Below, one piece after another: positions 13,501 through 27,858 of a stretch of DNA of 64,000 bases. The notes beneath the pieces are model-generated. The model did not search any database. It was given only the letters and a program-made list of their open reading frames with translations, and was not told the origin of the DNA. Each line of letters opens with the position of its first letter. Within the stretch, counting starts at the first letter, position 1. The stretch is taken from NCBI GenBank assembly GCA_964036155.1, contig OZ038422.1:45965201-46029200 (forward strand), written 5' to 3'. A program made the position numbers and the translations under genes. The stretch is from Diploscapter coronatus (Eukaryota; Nematoda; Chromadorea; Rhabditida; Rhabditidae).

Positions 13501-15480
13501 TTGAAAATTACGTCTCCGTGGGGCATTTTCAGACCGCCTGTTTGCATGAAAAGTAAATGTTCATGAGCATGAAGATCAGCTTTGCTGCAATGCATGAGCA
13601 TTTTCACAAATTAGCAATGAAACTGTGAAATGGAAAAATAACTGAGATAGTGATGAAGTTTCAGATGATTCGACGCCAGAAATAGTGAAGCCTAAATTGC
13701 TAAAAGAATTGAATGATCCGAAGGAAGGAGGAAAGAAGTGCTGTTCCTGCTGCAAGCAGTTGGAGAACAGGAAGAGTCATGTGCATAGTGTCGATGGTAA
13801 AATTTATAGAAACCACATTCCTTAGTCTAGATTAGTAAAATAATTCTAAGAAGTGTGAACCTTTTTTATTTGCTATGCACAACATAGTGCAATAAAAGTT
13901 GAGATCCTTCGTTTGACTGATTGCCGACGATCTACATAACAAAAGCTATGATTCTTTCAGTGGAATCAGAAAAACTTTCCGATACGTTAGTGCTTCCAAA
14001 CAGTACGCTAGAACTTGGAAGTGACGTCAAGAAGGTACTTTGTCTTGAAGATAGTGAAAAATTCACGAAAATATGTTTCGGAATGCGTTTGTGGTGGCGA
14101 ATGAACTCAAATCGCAATACTTGCCTGCGCCAACTGAGGCGTCACCAATTCAGGCGATACAGTGAGTTCGAAAATTAAAAACTCTGAAATCATGCCAAAG
14201 TTTAGAAACCCATCCGTAGGGCCTTCATCTTATGCTCAACCGACTCGAGTCTATCCGTAAGTCATTTATATGTATATATAAAATTCAAATTTAATAGAAA
14301 TTCGAAGACTTGAGCATTTTAGACAACCCCAATTCTACCCTCAACAGCAACAATACCCCTCTTATCCTTCATTCAATTCCGGTGGCTGTGGTTGTTCATC
14401 GTCAAATTGCTGCCCTCAAATGTGCTGTCCACAACCATGTTGTCCTCGTGAGATTTTAGATTTTTAACATTTTTTTTTTTAAAGTATTCCTCCTCAAAAC
14501 ATATAATTTATCAAAGAAATGATAGAATCTAACACACAATTCTTTTAGCCCCCCCACTCTGTTGCCCGGTTCAACCGATCTGTTGCCGGCCAGTGCAATG
14601 TTGCACAATTACAGTAGTCCATTATTTTAATTTTGCAAAGAAGAGCATTTTAGCTCCCCACGATTCCAATCTGTATGAGGCCATGTCCGTCCTGCCCCTG
14701 CAGAAGGCGATTCAAAAGAGTCAAAAGACAAGCAAATTGCATGCCATGTTCGACGGGTAATGCAAATGGCCAGGTATGGTTTCAGGCAATCTATTAATTT
14801 CAAAAATGGTAATAGGCAAAATATTGACAATTAACAGATGATAGTATTTTGTGGGAATATTTTTATTTTAATTTAGTCGCCAACGATAATGCAACAATGT
14901 GGTCCCTGCAACGGAAGTCAGAATAGAATATCCCGAGTCAAGAGACAGGTAAATCTGATGACCCGTGTTGTTGTTAAAGGGTACATTTTCAGGCTTGCAC
15001 AGACTGCTCAATAAGAAGGAAAAGGGAAATACAGGTAGTTTCTAATCGGAATTTCTCTAAACTTCTTATTTTTAGACGAATTGCGAACAGTGCTCAAATC
15101 TTGGTCAACTATTCCGTCGATTCAAAAGACAGATTGTGCGTATTTTTAATAAGAATAAAACAATGACAGGATTTCTATTTAGAGTTGTGCGTCGTGTATA
15201 AATCAGCAAAACGCATTAGTCAGAAGAGCTAAACGCGAGGTAACTAGTTTACAAAATTCAAAATTTCCAAATCCTATTTCAGGTTTCAAAAGATGAAGGA
15301 AATGAGACCTGCGATAAAAGTTGTTGTGATTATTCAAAGTAAGATTTTCTTCCTTGCATTTTATCAATGTTTTCACATTTCAGTTGTCGAGCCCGAAGAA
15401 AGCGACATCACTCAACTTCTCATTTATTGACTGAGAAGAAAATGAAAGATCTTTTCTTTAAACTGATCACTTTGATATAA
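10568..15480 (+). CDS. Secreted Cys-rich precursor with CxxC units and dibasic cleavage sites
   Basis: About 20 exons: 10568-10766, 11059-11331, 11637-11838, 12157-12383, 12582-12652, 13013-13273, 13316-13388, 13665-13796, 13961-14034, about 14139-14161, 14206-14256, 14323-14447, 14549-14613, 14654-14773, 14877-14948, 14993-15034, 15076-15135, 15183-15239, 15283-15338, 15384-15480. A signal peptide (MWQLTFTLLLFHLIPPSFGS) opens a Ser/Asn/His-rich first half. A Cys-rich block follows (GGCGCSSSNCCPQMCC, with CCxP repeats like the N-termini of nematode ground-like proteins). The end has small exons each carrying a CxxC pair and then a furin-type site: RVKRQ, RRKREIQ, RRFKRQ, RRAKRE, RRKRHH. Exon 10 is uncertain (8 or 23 nt). 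It is probably an extracellular or cuticle protein cut into small CxxC peptides. That role is inference; no exact family is recognised. Confidence 0.7.
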
Positions 15481-16538
15481 CTTGAATATTGAACATTTCT
15501 AACTTGTACCTCCGATGAATACCAAAGTCTCCAAAAATATAGCATTTGCAATATCGTATCGCTGATGTCATATACTTTGTACATATCACTTGAAAATAAA
15601 TATCTCAAAATTGGCAGACTTATAAATTGTGAGGACTGAAACTGGAATCCTTTCCTCATATCATAAACTTCAATCCCATTTTAATGAATTTTTAGATCTG
15701 AAAGCACATTAAAGATATTGATCGTGGGAGTGATAACTCACAAGTGTTTTGACCACAATAATTATTGTACAATCATTTACTAGTTGTTTGAAATAAATTA
15801 GTGAGAAAAGGCACGCAAAAGTTAACGAAACCCGTCAAAAATGTTGATTGTCACGAGTAGTTATCGAAATTCAGACACATGATGAACGAATCTAGAACGC
15901 AATAAATGATGATTGTAGGAAGAATAAAGCGCTGATTAGCGAATGAAAAAATAAGAAAATTGAAGAAATTTTCTACCGATTTTTATCCCATAATTTATAA
16001 ATGTCACCTTTTCCAATAAAGGTGAATTTTACAAATCATGACGGTCAAAATTGGCGACAAATACAAATACCTCCAAAGTACAGATTGTAAATGAAAACAT
16101 TCTATTTGATAAATGAGAAATCGTATTTTAAATCGAGATAATTTTTATGGCATATAATCCATTACTATATAATTTACTCAATCGTGAAGGGAAGAAATTA
16201 GAAAGAAGCAAGATAATTCAGAATTTTGAAGTTTTAAAAAATAATTTTCCTCGACTCTTAGATCCAATATTCCATATTTTCACAAAAATGAATAAAGCAG
16301 GCAATTTTCATGGAAAATATATCTTTAATATATCAGAATCGCTCAGGAAATTTATATACTCTGATGAAAATGCACTTTATTGCAAAATGAGTGAATGAGT
16401 TTTGGCAAAAATGTGCGTTTTTTTGTTTTATTTTCTGTTTTCTGTAAAAATAAATAAAAGAAGGTTATTTTTTAGGTAATTTCAAAATATTCATGAATTT
16501 CCTGAGCAATTTCGATACTTCTCCTATCCCTATTCCAT
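15481..16538. other. Convergent spacer with one 83-codon open frame
   Basis: The spacer separates the Cys-rich gene from the 3' end of the uridylyltransferase. The only notable content is a plus-strand frame at 16147-16398 (starts MAYNPLLYN, Lys/Asn/Phe-rich). It is AT-driven, has no recognisable domain and may be chance. An AATAAA on the minus strand near 16426-16431 suits the uridylyltransferase transcript. Confidence 0.4.
15595..15600 (+). terminator. Candidate poly(A) signal AATAAA
   Basis: A canonical AATAAA lies 115 bp after the stop of the Cys-rich precursor gene, on the same strand. Assignment rests on position only. Confidence 0.4.
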
Positions 16539-19500
16539 TCATTGAGCAGAAGTTTCTTGCTCTACCTGTTTCTGCTTCTCCTTATTTCCCCGTCTCGTGG
16601 CTCCATTCGTCCTTCTGCCCTTTCCGCGTCCTCTTCTATTTTCATTTCCATTGCTGCTCTGCCCGTTGTCGTTGCCGTTCGTGGGCCAATTCCCTTCCTG
16701 TTCGTGCGACTGCGGATTGCTCAGATTATTCGCGGGGTTCCCTGAAATTTCCATTTCTTTTTTCTAAATTTTAAAAATATACAAATACAAAACTTTAAAA
16801 AATCATGAAAATAAATATAAATTGTTAAATGTTCAACGAAGATAATTGACAATTTGGCATAATCCTCAATAAATTCTATGTTCATTCAATTTTAACATTT
16901 CTAAACTGAAGTTAAAATTTTAAAAACATAATAATAATAATAAATAATAATTACTCCAACCCTTTTCGCCGTATCTGGATCTGGAGGATCCGATGTTCCT
17001 TAGCAAGGCCTGTTCCTTCCTTGTGAGTGGTTGTTGTTCGAGGAACGAAGCACCAAGACCGGGATTGTCCGATCCCACCGACCTCGTCCACTCGCGTTGA
17101 CCGCGATTACGATAGCGCTCACGTTTGTTGCCATTGTTGCCGCCTCTCGTCCTATTGAAGGTTGTTGAAATGGGCTGAAAAGTTGACTGTCATAAGCATC
17201 GTGTATCACCTAAAAAATTGATTTGACATAAAATGTGCAAAATAAAGTGCAGATAATAAACAAAACAACGAAAGATAGAAAGATTGCACTAGGCAACTAG
17301 GCATACTGCATTCAGGGATAACAAAAGGATCACCAATTAAAAAAACAATCCAAAATTCGCATTCGTGCTTACATGAAAATTAAATTTAAAGATCTAGGTA
17401 ATCTTTCTTTTCAAAAACATTTTTTAAAAGAAGGAAGGAATGCACAGTCATTTCACAAAGTGTCTTACCGCAGGCAGGGGCTGGTAGTTGTCCCAGTCGT
17501 CGTTGTTATCGTTGGAGTAGTTCCTCTGTATCATTTCCTGCCTTTCCATTTCCTCGTAGTCGTCCCTCAGGCAGTTCGTCCCATCTGATTCAGCTTCCAA
17601 CTCGAACAGCTCGTCTTCATCCTCTGACTGTCTGTCCTCTTCCGCATTTTCGGAGTTCCCATTTCGAACTCCCTTCCAATTCGTTCGCTTGTTGTTGTTC
17701 TTCTTCTTCCCTTGCGATTTCGACCCATTTCCCTTCTGATGTCTTCCTGGCATACCCATTTCAGAAGACTTCACGAACAGCACACCTTGCTGAAAGCATA
17801 AACATATTATCATGCTAATCAACAAAAACAATTCAGCTAATAAGCCTAAGAAATTGCATGAAGTTATTGAAAGTGCATAGCTAAGCAAAAATAAGACTGT
17901 ACAAGGAGCCTATGAGCCTTTCTGCGGAAACGCCCTCCCATATGAAGAATTTCATACGAGTAATTGTTTGAGATTGTGGAAAATGTTTCCGTAAAAACAC
18001 TCCGAGGTTCTCAGATGATCCTTTATGAACGGAAAAAATCATAAGATGTTATCCACCTGGAAAGAGGACTTTTTTGTTGTTGTTAGAATAGTGTATTTTG
18101 TACAAATTATTCAAAATTAAAACAACACACCATACCAAGCAAGAACTGTCTCAAAGTGCACAATTATATTTTCATAAAGATGGAGAAAATACTAACCATT
18201 TTTTCGTTTCCATTCTGCATCTTGGTTAGCTCCTCCTGACTTGGTAGCAGGTGCCTCAGAGCTTCGGGTGGCCGGCCATAGGCGTTGTTTGGCTGAGGCT
18301 GTGCAGAGAGTGCTCCGTTCAAGTCCAGCTTCTCCAGACTCGCAGAGAGATTCGACATTTCGTCAAGCGACGTGGGCACTTCCAACACATTCTTGAATCC
18401 ACCACCTCGGCCACGGGAATTCTCGCTAAATTTGTAAAATCATCGAAAAATCCCAATAAAAAGAATTTATTGAAGAAATAGTAGAGAAAAAGATAATGCA
18501 ATAACTAAAGATAAAAATAGAAACTAGAGATTGTTCAATAATACTACACGGTAATTTTACTATATGCGACACGATTTTCAATAAAAGGAGTGCTATTCTT
18601 CCTTAATGGTCTAAAAATCGTGTCCTCAAATTGTAAAAATATAGTGCCATAAAATAGAACTTGCAGAACTAAGCAAACCCAACAAGGAAATCTCCGAACC
18701 TGAGTGAATTGTTGTAGTGCCTTCTGTAGTCTCTGTTCCCTCCTCGACTCTGATTCTTTGTCCTCCATCCATTCGTCTGATTGGATATTCCTGTATCGCT
18801 GCTCCCTGAGGGTCGGTACTGAAAATGAAACCACGAAATAGCTATTATTAATAGGAAGGGACGATTGAAAACAGCATGGAAAAAGGATCATTCTAACCGA
18901 ACATTTTCGGACCAGATTGACGACCCGGGAAACTTCTCATAAACGACTCATCAGGGCACAATACAACATTATGTTGTCTTTGTGTATTTAACGCAAAAAA
19001 GACTCGAATTTGGTAGGAAAATAAGATTTCTGTGACATGATCACATTGGGTCAGATTACGCGAAACACTCGGCACACTATCTGAGTTTTCTTCAACATTT
19101 TCGAAGGATATGATGATCAATTTGTGAATGGAGAAAAAATCAACAATCTAAAATTTGGCCAGCTCACCAGATTGTCTTCCGCGTCGACGGTGGACCGACT
19201 GTCCTTGCGGGATCTGCCCCTCTGCTGATCCCTTTTCTCCCAATATTCTGCATCGCGTTTTCGTCGATCCTCGATCCTGAAAGAAGACAATTTGACTATT
19301 TTCTCTGCAATTTCAATCCAGACCTCTTCTCGCAGCTCTCGAAGAAGTGCCCGAGCTGCTTGCAGTAGTTGCAGGTACGTTCGCAGGGAGCGTCGCCCAT
19401 TTTAGACTCTTTCAGGAGTTCATCCTGGAAATGCATTTTGTGCTGATGAACAATTATTTGGCACTTGGAATCTTGTACTCATATCACCACTAGAAATCTC

Positions 19501-22500
19501 ATTCGAAAACACGGAGGAACACTTACAAGTTACACAAAAAGACTCTTTTAACTTCGAAAGAAAAGGCTTGATTTTTTCATAAATTACAAGTTATTTTCTG
19601 AAAAAATCTCAAATGACATATTTTCATTAACAGTAAGCTCACGAGATATTCAGTGAAGAGTTCCTGCCTCTTCTCCTGATTCTCCACGTCTGTCTGGTCG
19701 AAACGCTCTTGCATTTTCTGCCTGATTGAAGGAGTCATGAACGCCGTGCATGAACGCTGCAGCGTCTTCATCAAGAAGACAAACACTGAAATTCAGATAT
19801 TTCATTGACGGAACTTCCTGAGCTCTCAAATCTCGACCCGCAAAAAATATTGCACCTTTTCGAGAGAAAGAAAGAAGACATGCCCTTATCTTTGATCAAA
19901 GAAAGTATTGACCTATCATTTTTCCAGAAAATTTATTCCTCAAGAATTCTATTCTAATTTTAAGAACTCACTCTTCTTGTTGATCCTGGAAGCGAGGTTG
20001 TGCTCCCTGTCGAACGGGTCCTCGATGCACATGGACCTGTTCCAGTCCTTCTCCTTCTTCTCCAGAGGGGCTGACCTCCTGATCTGGACGACCTGCAATT
20101 TGTTCATTTATTTCATCGAGAATTTTCCTTTCAAACCACTTACTTGTGTGTCCCAGTCGAATTTGGTGTAGTAGGCCAAGAAGCCGAGGAAATGCTCAGC
20201 CAAGGTCTGAGTGTTCATGCTCCAATTCGGCTGAAAGATTAAAGATTTTCAACAAACAACTCTTCTCAAATTATATTAGAGATATTGTCATATGTCCTTT
20301 AGAAGGCAGAAAAATATTCCTCCTTCCTCCATTCTTATTCCATCTCTTCTCAAGTAGGAAAAGTAGTTTAAAATCGAGAAGTATGAAAATATTCTGACGT
20401 TACGAAGTAGGAAACGTTAGAAGAATAAGGAAACGTAGAAAAATTTTTCAATGTCTAGTTGGTAAATTTTCATAAAAGATAGCAATTATCTTACCACGAT
20501 TTCCTCGTGGAAGTACACATCCCAACCCTCAGCGTGTGGATGCTCGACTTGTCCATTGTCGAATTCCTAGAAATCTTGCATTAAACTAGAATTGTAGTCA
20601 ACTATAAAACCTCTTGCAGAATTGGGAGAACAGGCGGAGATGTGCGCTGGAGGTAGTGAATTGTGAGAACGATGAACGCGTAGGAAGAGAGCGTTCCGCG
20701 CACTGGATCACCGATGTCCACGAACTTTGCCCACTAAATTGATAATTCTTGAAATTTTTGAAGGAAAAAAGCCATTCGTTCTCAATTTTTCGACTTTGAA
20801 TTGTATAATTTGAAGGGAAATGTAATTTCATATGAATTATAAAACCATGGAAAAGTCCTACCTTCTTGGCAAACATGCCTAACGCGGGAAGAATCTCCGG
20901 GGCCCACTCGCAATACCTCTTCAACATACGAGTGTTGTACAGGGCCAAGGTGTTGTAATAGGAGATGCTGCAAACATAAGCGTAAGAAGTTTCGAGTGAA
21001 TCCATGTTTTGAAATTCAAAAAGAAAGGCTGGAAAGGTCCAAGAGTTGAAAATAGTCAAGGTGCAAATAGAAATTTAGACAATAACACGCATGGCATCCT
21101 GACATATGAAGTCAAGTTAAGGAATCTATAACACTTTCTCAACTATTCATTAAAGATGCTTGCACTGAGGGAGATCGAAAGAAAGGGTATCCGCGAAATT
21201 AACCAGTCTCTGCGTCTTTGTTCCTGTTTTTTCTCTTTCCGTGTGCCCTTTACGTATACACACACGTTCCCCTTCCTTCTTCAGTTCTTTTTCAAAGACA
21301 ATGAAGAGTACGACTTTCCTAATTTTCCATATCAGTATATCGTTTGTTCACCAAGTTGGCATTAAGTTCGATTAATTCCAAATATATGGTGACAAAACCT
21401 ACTCTCCCTCGATCCCCTTGCATTCGAATTTGACAATAGGGACTTTGGCCGATGTGATGTAGATGACCTTCTCGTTCTCGAACATCTTCAGCCGACGCAG
21501 TGTCCCCGAGATGTTCTTGATCACCACCGCGCATTCCTTGCCCTGTAAATTGGAAACGCTAATTTTTAAATGAAAATTGTCTTTTGATGTCCTTGAATGA
21601 AATTCTATAGAAAACTGCATCAAGAAACAAAAATGTTGGCAATGCAAACAAGTTTCGCACTTTTCTCTGCACAATCAACATATTTTGAGGAATAAAATTT
21701 CTTGAAATATTTGAGAATTGTACAAAATTTTAAAACAAGCAAAATTAAGACCAACCTCAGGAGGCTCTTCTTCGCCAAATCTGAAGCAGATATCCACATC
21801 TGCGTTGTTCGTGCCGAAGCCGTTACCATTCGAGCCAAAGACCTGCAAATGAAGAATCGGATAATTCATAGAAAGCCAAATATGATATCAAGGCCAAAAG
21901 TGCTTAAGATTTATCCCTCCCGTCTCAATTTTGTTCTTTCCAGGTTTTTTTTTTTTTTGCAATTTTTCCGTCCTTACTCCAGAAAAATCTAAGCCTGATC
22001 ATGCCCTTTCAAGAATGAACACAAGTTAAAGAGCTTTCCTCCGCTAATTTTTACAAATTTTGACGAGGTTATTCCTTAAAGATGTTTTCTTCAAGTTATT
22101 TTATTAGAAATTTAGAGATCCAGAAAAAATAAAACTCACGTCGAGCCGAATGCTGCGCTCACTCCTATCGAGTTTGTCATTCAGCTTTTCCTCGATATTC
22201 TTCACGAATCTAGCGATCTTGTTCTGTCTCTCTTGAGTAATTTTATCCTTGTCTGAAAATTATTTATTTACCCTTCACTTATGTGTTTTTCTTAAAATTT
22301 CAATGATTATTTTGCGAGCTGAAATGTCAGACAGATCTTGGGAGAACTTTCGTTAGGCGTAAATAAACTAGGAGGTATGTTGCATGATCGAAATCATTAT
22401 TATGATGTCATCATTCGCAGCGAAAATTTTAAAGCATTTTTAGTCAAGTGATACAAAAATGTGAAGGAAATAGTCTAGGGGATAGGTCGGATGAAATTCT

Positions 22501-25500
22501 GATGATCATCCCCCTCCCTAGATCTGGTTTCAGTATTATTTTCTTACCAGTGACGAAGAGGATGATCTGACTGATCTCGTCCAGATCCGACTGTGTTCTG
22601 GGCTCGAAATCCAAGGTGAAATTCTTCAGCTCCTGGAAAATACGAGACTTTACAGAAGAACGGATTGAAACAAACCAGCAGCTGGGGACATGCGTCTGTG
22701 AGATGCTCGAAGGAACTGCACACTTGGCACTAAAATTCACACATTCAACATGAAGATAAAATGTAGGTGCGCATTCAGATTTTGGTCGTTCTAGGATAAC
22801 ATTGCGAAATAGTGCTGTCCGACATGAGAGCGCAGAGGAGCACTGTCCATTGTACTCTCTTGTCGAATAACGCCACTTCGCAATGTTCGTTCTAGAGTGA
22901 ACAAAGTTTGGGCGTGCTCTAAAGAAAATTTTTGAAAATTAATTTCCAATTAGGAGGCTTTTTTTCTTTCCTCACCCAAAAATTTCACTTTTAAATGCAG
23001 ATAAAAAATGAATATGTTTAGAAAGACGAAGAAAAGTACTTTGTTTGCGGCCAAGTTCGTGGCGATTCCGAGCTGTTTGATGTTCTCGACGTACTAAAAA
23101 TCGGTGATTATTTTGGAAAAGAAAATCATCGTTAATTTTCATGCAGAAACGAAGGAATATTGAAAATGCGGGGATAATTTTGTGTCTCTTAAATTTCACT
23201 TCTCGAGTGATTTGTTATGAAATCTGGAAAGCCCATGATATTGCCTAGCATTTCTGAAGACTTTTGCTGCTTCCACTAATTTTCATTTCTTTTTACTATT
23301 TTCCTGAAAAAGGTGAAAACCAAAAGATTTTACAAAGCTAAATTTCTGAAATGTCATAAGATTTCCAGGGGATTGCTGATAAGCAGGAATCATGCGGTGC
23401 TCTTTTCTCTCCCAACTCACTTCATCCTTGAGCTTGAGGCGGGCGAACTTCTTCCTGCCGAGTCGTTTGATCGTCCTCGTGCTGTAACGGAATAGGACGT
23501 GCTCGTCGATGTCGATGTCCGACAGATCGATTTCGGGCAGATTCCGCACGATCTCCTCATTGAACGGCGACGTGTCCTGAAATGCTTACGTAATCATACA
23601 GATAATTGGAACCCTCGTGTGAGTGCAAATTTGTCAAGAACGAGAAGAGTTTTTCTCAACAAAACACGATTTTTGTGTCTATATCAATAAACGCAGTGGA
23701 GGACTCACGAGCAGTGCGTCTGTGAATACGAATACTTAAAAGACAGCTAAATAAAAAGTTTCGCTCCTGAATAGGGGTGCAGTCTAAATAAATGTGGATT
23801 GATAGGAGACAAATTAAGATGACGACGAGCTACTTGAATGTTTTTCTCCAAAAACTCAATCCTGTTGTAAATCTAGCAACTAAAGGTGTGCAATAAACCA
23901 TGCTGGAAAGGTTGACCATTCTAAGGAAGCATCCACATCACACGAAAGGGGTGCTGAGTGCAGCACTTACGAGGATGATTTCGTCAAATAGAATTTGAGG
24001 CTCAGGAGAATTGGGTACTTGAGGATAGGCACTAAATCTATCGGTTTATTTAGGTGACTATTACCGAAGAATGCGATTCTCTGCGGACTAACTCAGTTTC
24101 TTCTGCGGGTGTGGAGTCACCATCGTCTTCCTGAGCAGGACCTGGGGCTGCTGCCTTCTCTGGCTGCTCTGCTTGTTGTTGGTCCCTGAAATCAAGACAA
24201 TTATTTTTAGCAGGACAAAATGCTTAGGAAAGTTCGGTGATTTCAATTTGAAATGAACTGTTTAATCTTGAATTTGAGAAAAAAATGCCACAGAAATTTG
24301 CAATTAGGGCGTACAAAAATTGAATTTGTTATTTATATTTGCATTTAACGCAAAATCACCAAAAATTGAGTTATTCGTTAGCGTTTAACGCAGTATCAAT
24401 CTAAATTTGCGTTCGCGTTGTGAAAAGCACCTAGAAACCACTAACTCTATCTCCTTGAATTTTTCGCTTTTGTTTAAAAAGTGATCATTTGAAATTCAAA
24501 AAATCGATGATGCGGTTCTTTTGAGATGTGTTTTCAAGAATGAAATTAATACAAATTCCAATAAAACCATACTTGTCCTTCCTGGGCCGTGCAAGTCGCC
24601 TTCCATTGTTGGCTCGTACCTGTTCTCGCCTTCCATCTCTTCTATCTCGACCATTCTCGCCATCTTGAGAATTCATTCTCGATGTGCTCCCGCTCCTGAA
24701 GATTTTAATTTAATGAAAAATCACAATCTTACGATAATATTTTCAATGGGATATTCTGAAAATAATAAGAAGATCGAAAAGAAATCGATTGGAAGAAAAG
24801 AATCAGAAAGTGAATCGAAAAATACGGAAAACAGAGAAAAGCTGCTCTAAAGTTGTTAGACGCCAAGTTCCAATTTAGGAAAGTTGCCAAAACTGATGAA
24901 ATCGTCAAATATGGCAGGAGAAAATATGAAAGCGTAAAATTTCCGCTCAAGGTAAAATAATCAATCAGTAGACTGTGAGCAATTTGAACGATAAAAGATA
25001 GAAGCTTACGGAAGAAATGAGTTGACAACTTAAAACTATACAAAATTCATGAGAATAAATAAGAAAAAAAAAGAAATTCGGGAGAAAAATGAAAATGATT
25101 TGTTAGAAATGGAAATTTGACACGATGATATGAAAATCGATAGAAAAAGCTTGTTTGAACTGCAAACATAAATGACAGATACTCCGACTGACAAAGTTTA
25201 TCACAAGCATGGAAGGAAAAAATTGAATATAAACGTAGGAATAGAGATAAAAGAGGCAGAAATATTCAAACACTTTGAAATTTTGGCAAGCTACACCATT
25301 TTCAAACCTGCAGATAAAAAACCCGCACCCACGAGTGGGGGGTGTCATTTTTGGAAATGCGGGTCGAGTCAAATGTGAAATTTGAGAGAAGATGCAGGTC
25401 AAGTTCGAGTAAGACATTTTGAAAATCATGTGGGTCGGGTTCGGATGTTAAATTTTGGAAAAAAAACGGTGCAAGTCTGACTCCATATCCAGAAAGCAGT

Positions 25501-25851
25501 GGACTTGGGACTTTCCACCGCATCGCCGATGCCGTGACCTATTGCGTTGTGATATGGTTGTGGTGGGGAAGTTGAGAGAATCCAAGAAAAAAGTAAAAAC
25601 AAAAAAAAAACGAAGGGAATGGTGAAGAACCACCGGCAAATTTCCGTTCCACCACGAAAATAGTGCGCAAAATTAAGAAGGAGAAAGAAAAGTAGCACAG
25701 AGTAAATGGGCATGCCGAAAATCGCTCATTTGTGCGCACTTTAGACACTCATTTTCACTTTGTCTCACCCAGTATTGGTCATTTTCTGAATTTCTTCCTA
25801 AAATTTCACAAATTTTCGAATTATTCTAATTTACCTCGTTTTCTGCGGCAT
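16539..25851 (-). CDS. Terminal uridylyltransferase (TUT4/7- or CDE-1-like), 978 aa
   Basis: Twenty-four exons from ATG 25851 to TGA 16539; lengths sum to 2937 nt with every phase matching. Exons: 25835-25851, 24573-24695, 24093-24185, 23971-24031, 23421-23576, 23040-23093, 22676-22729, 22548-22632, 22140-22252, 21756-21842, 21403-21542, 20862-20967, 20611-20733, 20495-20566, 20144-20230, 19972-20092, 19643-19785, 19324-19424, 19168-19276, 18700-18818, 18197-18425, 17469-17789, 16955-17174, 16539-16741. A CCHC zinc knuckle (CQVCSSFEHLTDAC, about residues 169-182) precedes the nucleotidyltransferase domain: FGSNGNGFGTNNADVD (254-269) gives two catalytic Asp, and DIS at 328 gives the third. A PAP-associated region follows, then a second knuckle (CNYCKQLGHFFESC, 563-576). 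The low-complexity tail is Asn/Gly/Arg-rich. By family it adds uridines to RNA 3' ends; specificity is not visible. Confidence 0.92.
22784..22898. repeat. Short inverted-repeat element in a uridylyltransferase intron
   Basis: The left arm (around ACATTGCGAAATAGTG) and right arm (around CACTTCGCAATGTTCG) are imperfect inverted repeats bounded by TTCTAG-type ends. The length is about 115 bp and there is no coding content. It lies between exons 22676-22729 and 23040-23093. It looks like a decayed MITE; target-site duplications are not clear. Confidence 0.5.
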
Positions 25852-26172
25852 CAGATTCCTCTGGAATGTGAATAGAAATTGTCTTTGTAATACTCGTTTT
25901 TCGGAAAATTTCATGCGTGTTCGATTTATCTTCTTCTTTGATCGAGAATTTCTAATTTTTTATTCTTTCCAACATGTCCGAATTTTTCTAAATCTTCTGC
26001 GAAAAATTTGAACATTGTTTTCGTTATTTTATCTCGATCGTCGACGACACATTATGCTTATGGAGTAAAAGTTTCTTTCTTTTCTTGAAATTTTTACCTT
26101 TCAAAGAGCTGATTTTGATTATAGAGCTCGCTCTACTTTTTCCCTACGTTCAAAATTCCGCCACACAATAAA
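25852..26172. promoter_or_regulatory. Shared divergent promoter region
   Basis: Only 321 bp separate the start codons of the minus-strand uridylyltransferase (25851) and plus-strand NAC-alpha (26173). Both 5' UTRs and core promoters must lie here unless there are further untranslated exons. An acceptor-like site (ATTCACATTCCAG on the minus strand, just before 25851) hints at an upstream untranslated exon or trans-splicing for the uridylyltransferase. No specific factor site is claimed. Confidence 0.55.

Positions 26173-27858
<1,686 letters not shown>

Noticed and set aside
18893..18960. Candidate extra uridylyltransferase exon (open frame ending SGPKMFG with a GTTAGA donor)
   Set aside because: Including it breaks the phase between exons 19168-19276 and 18700-18818, which join perfectly without it.
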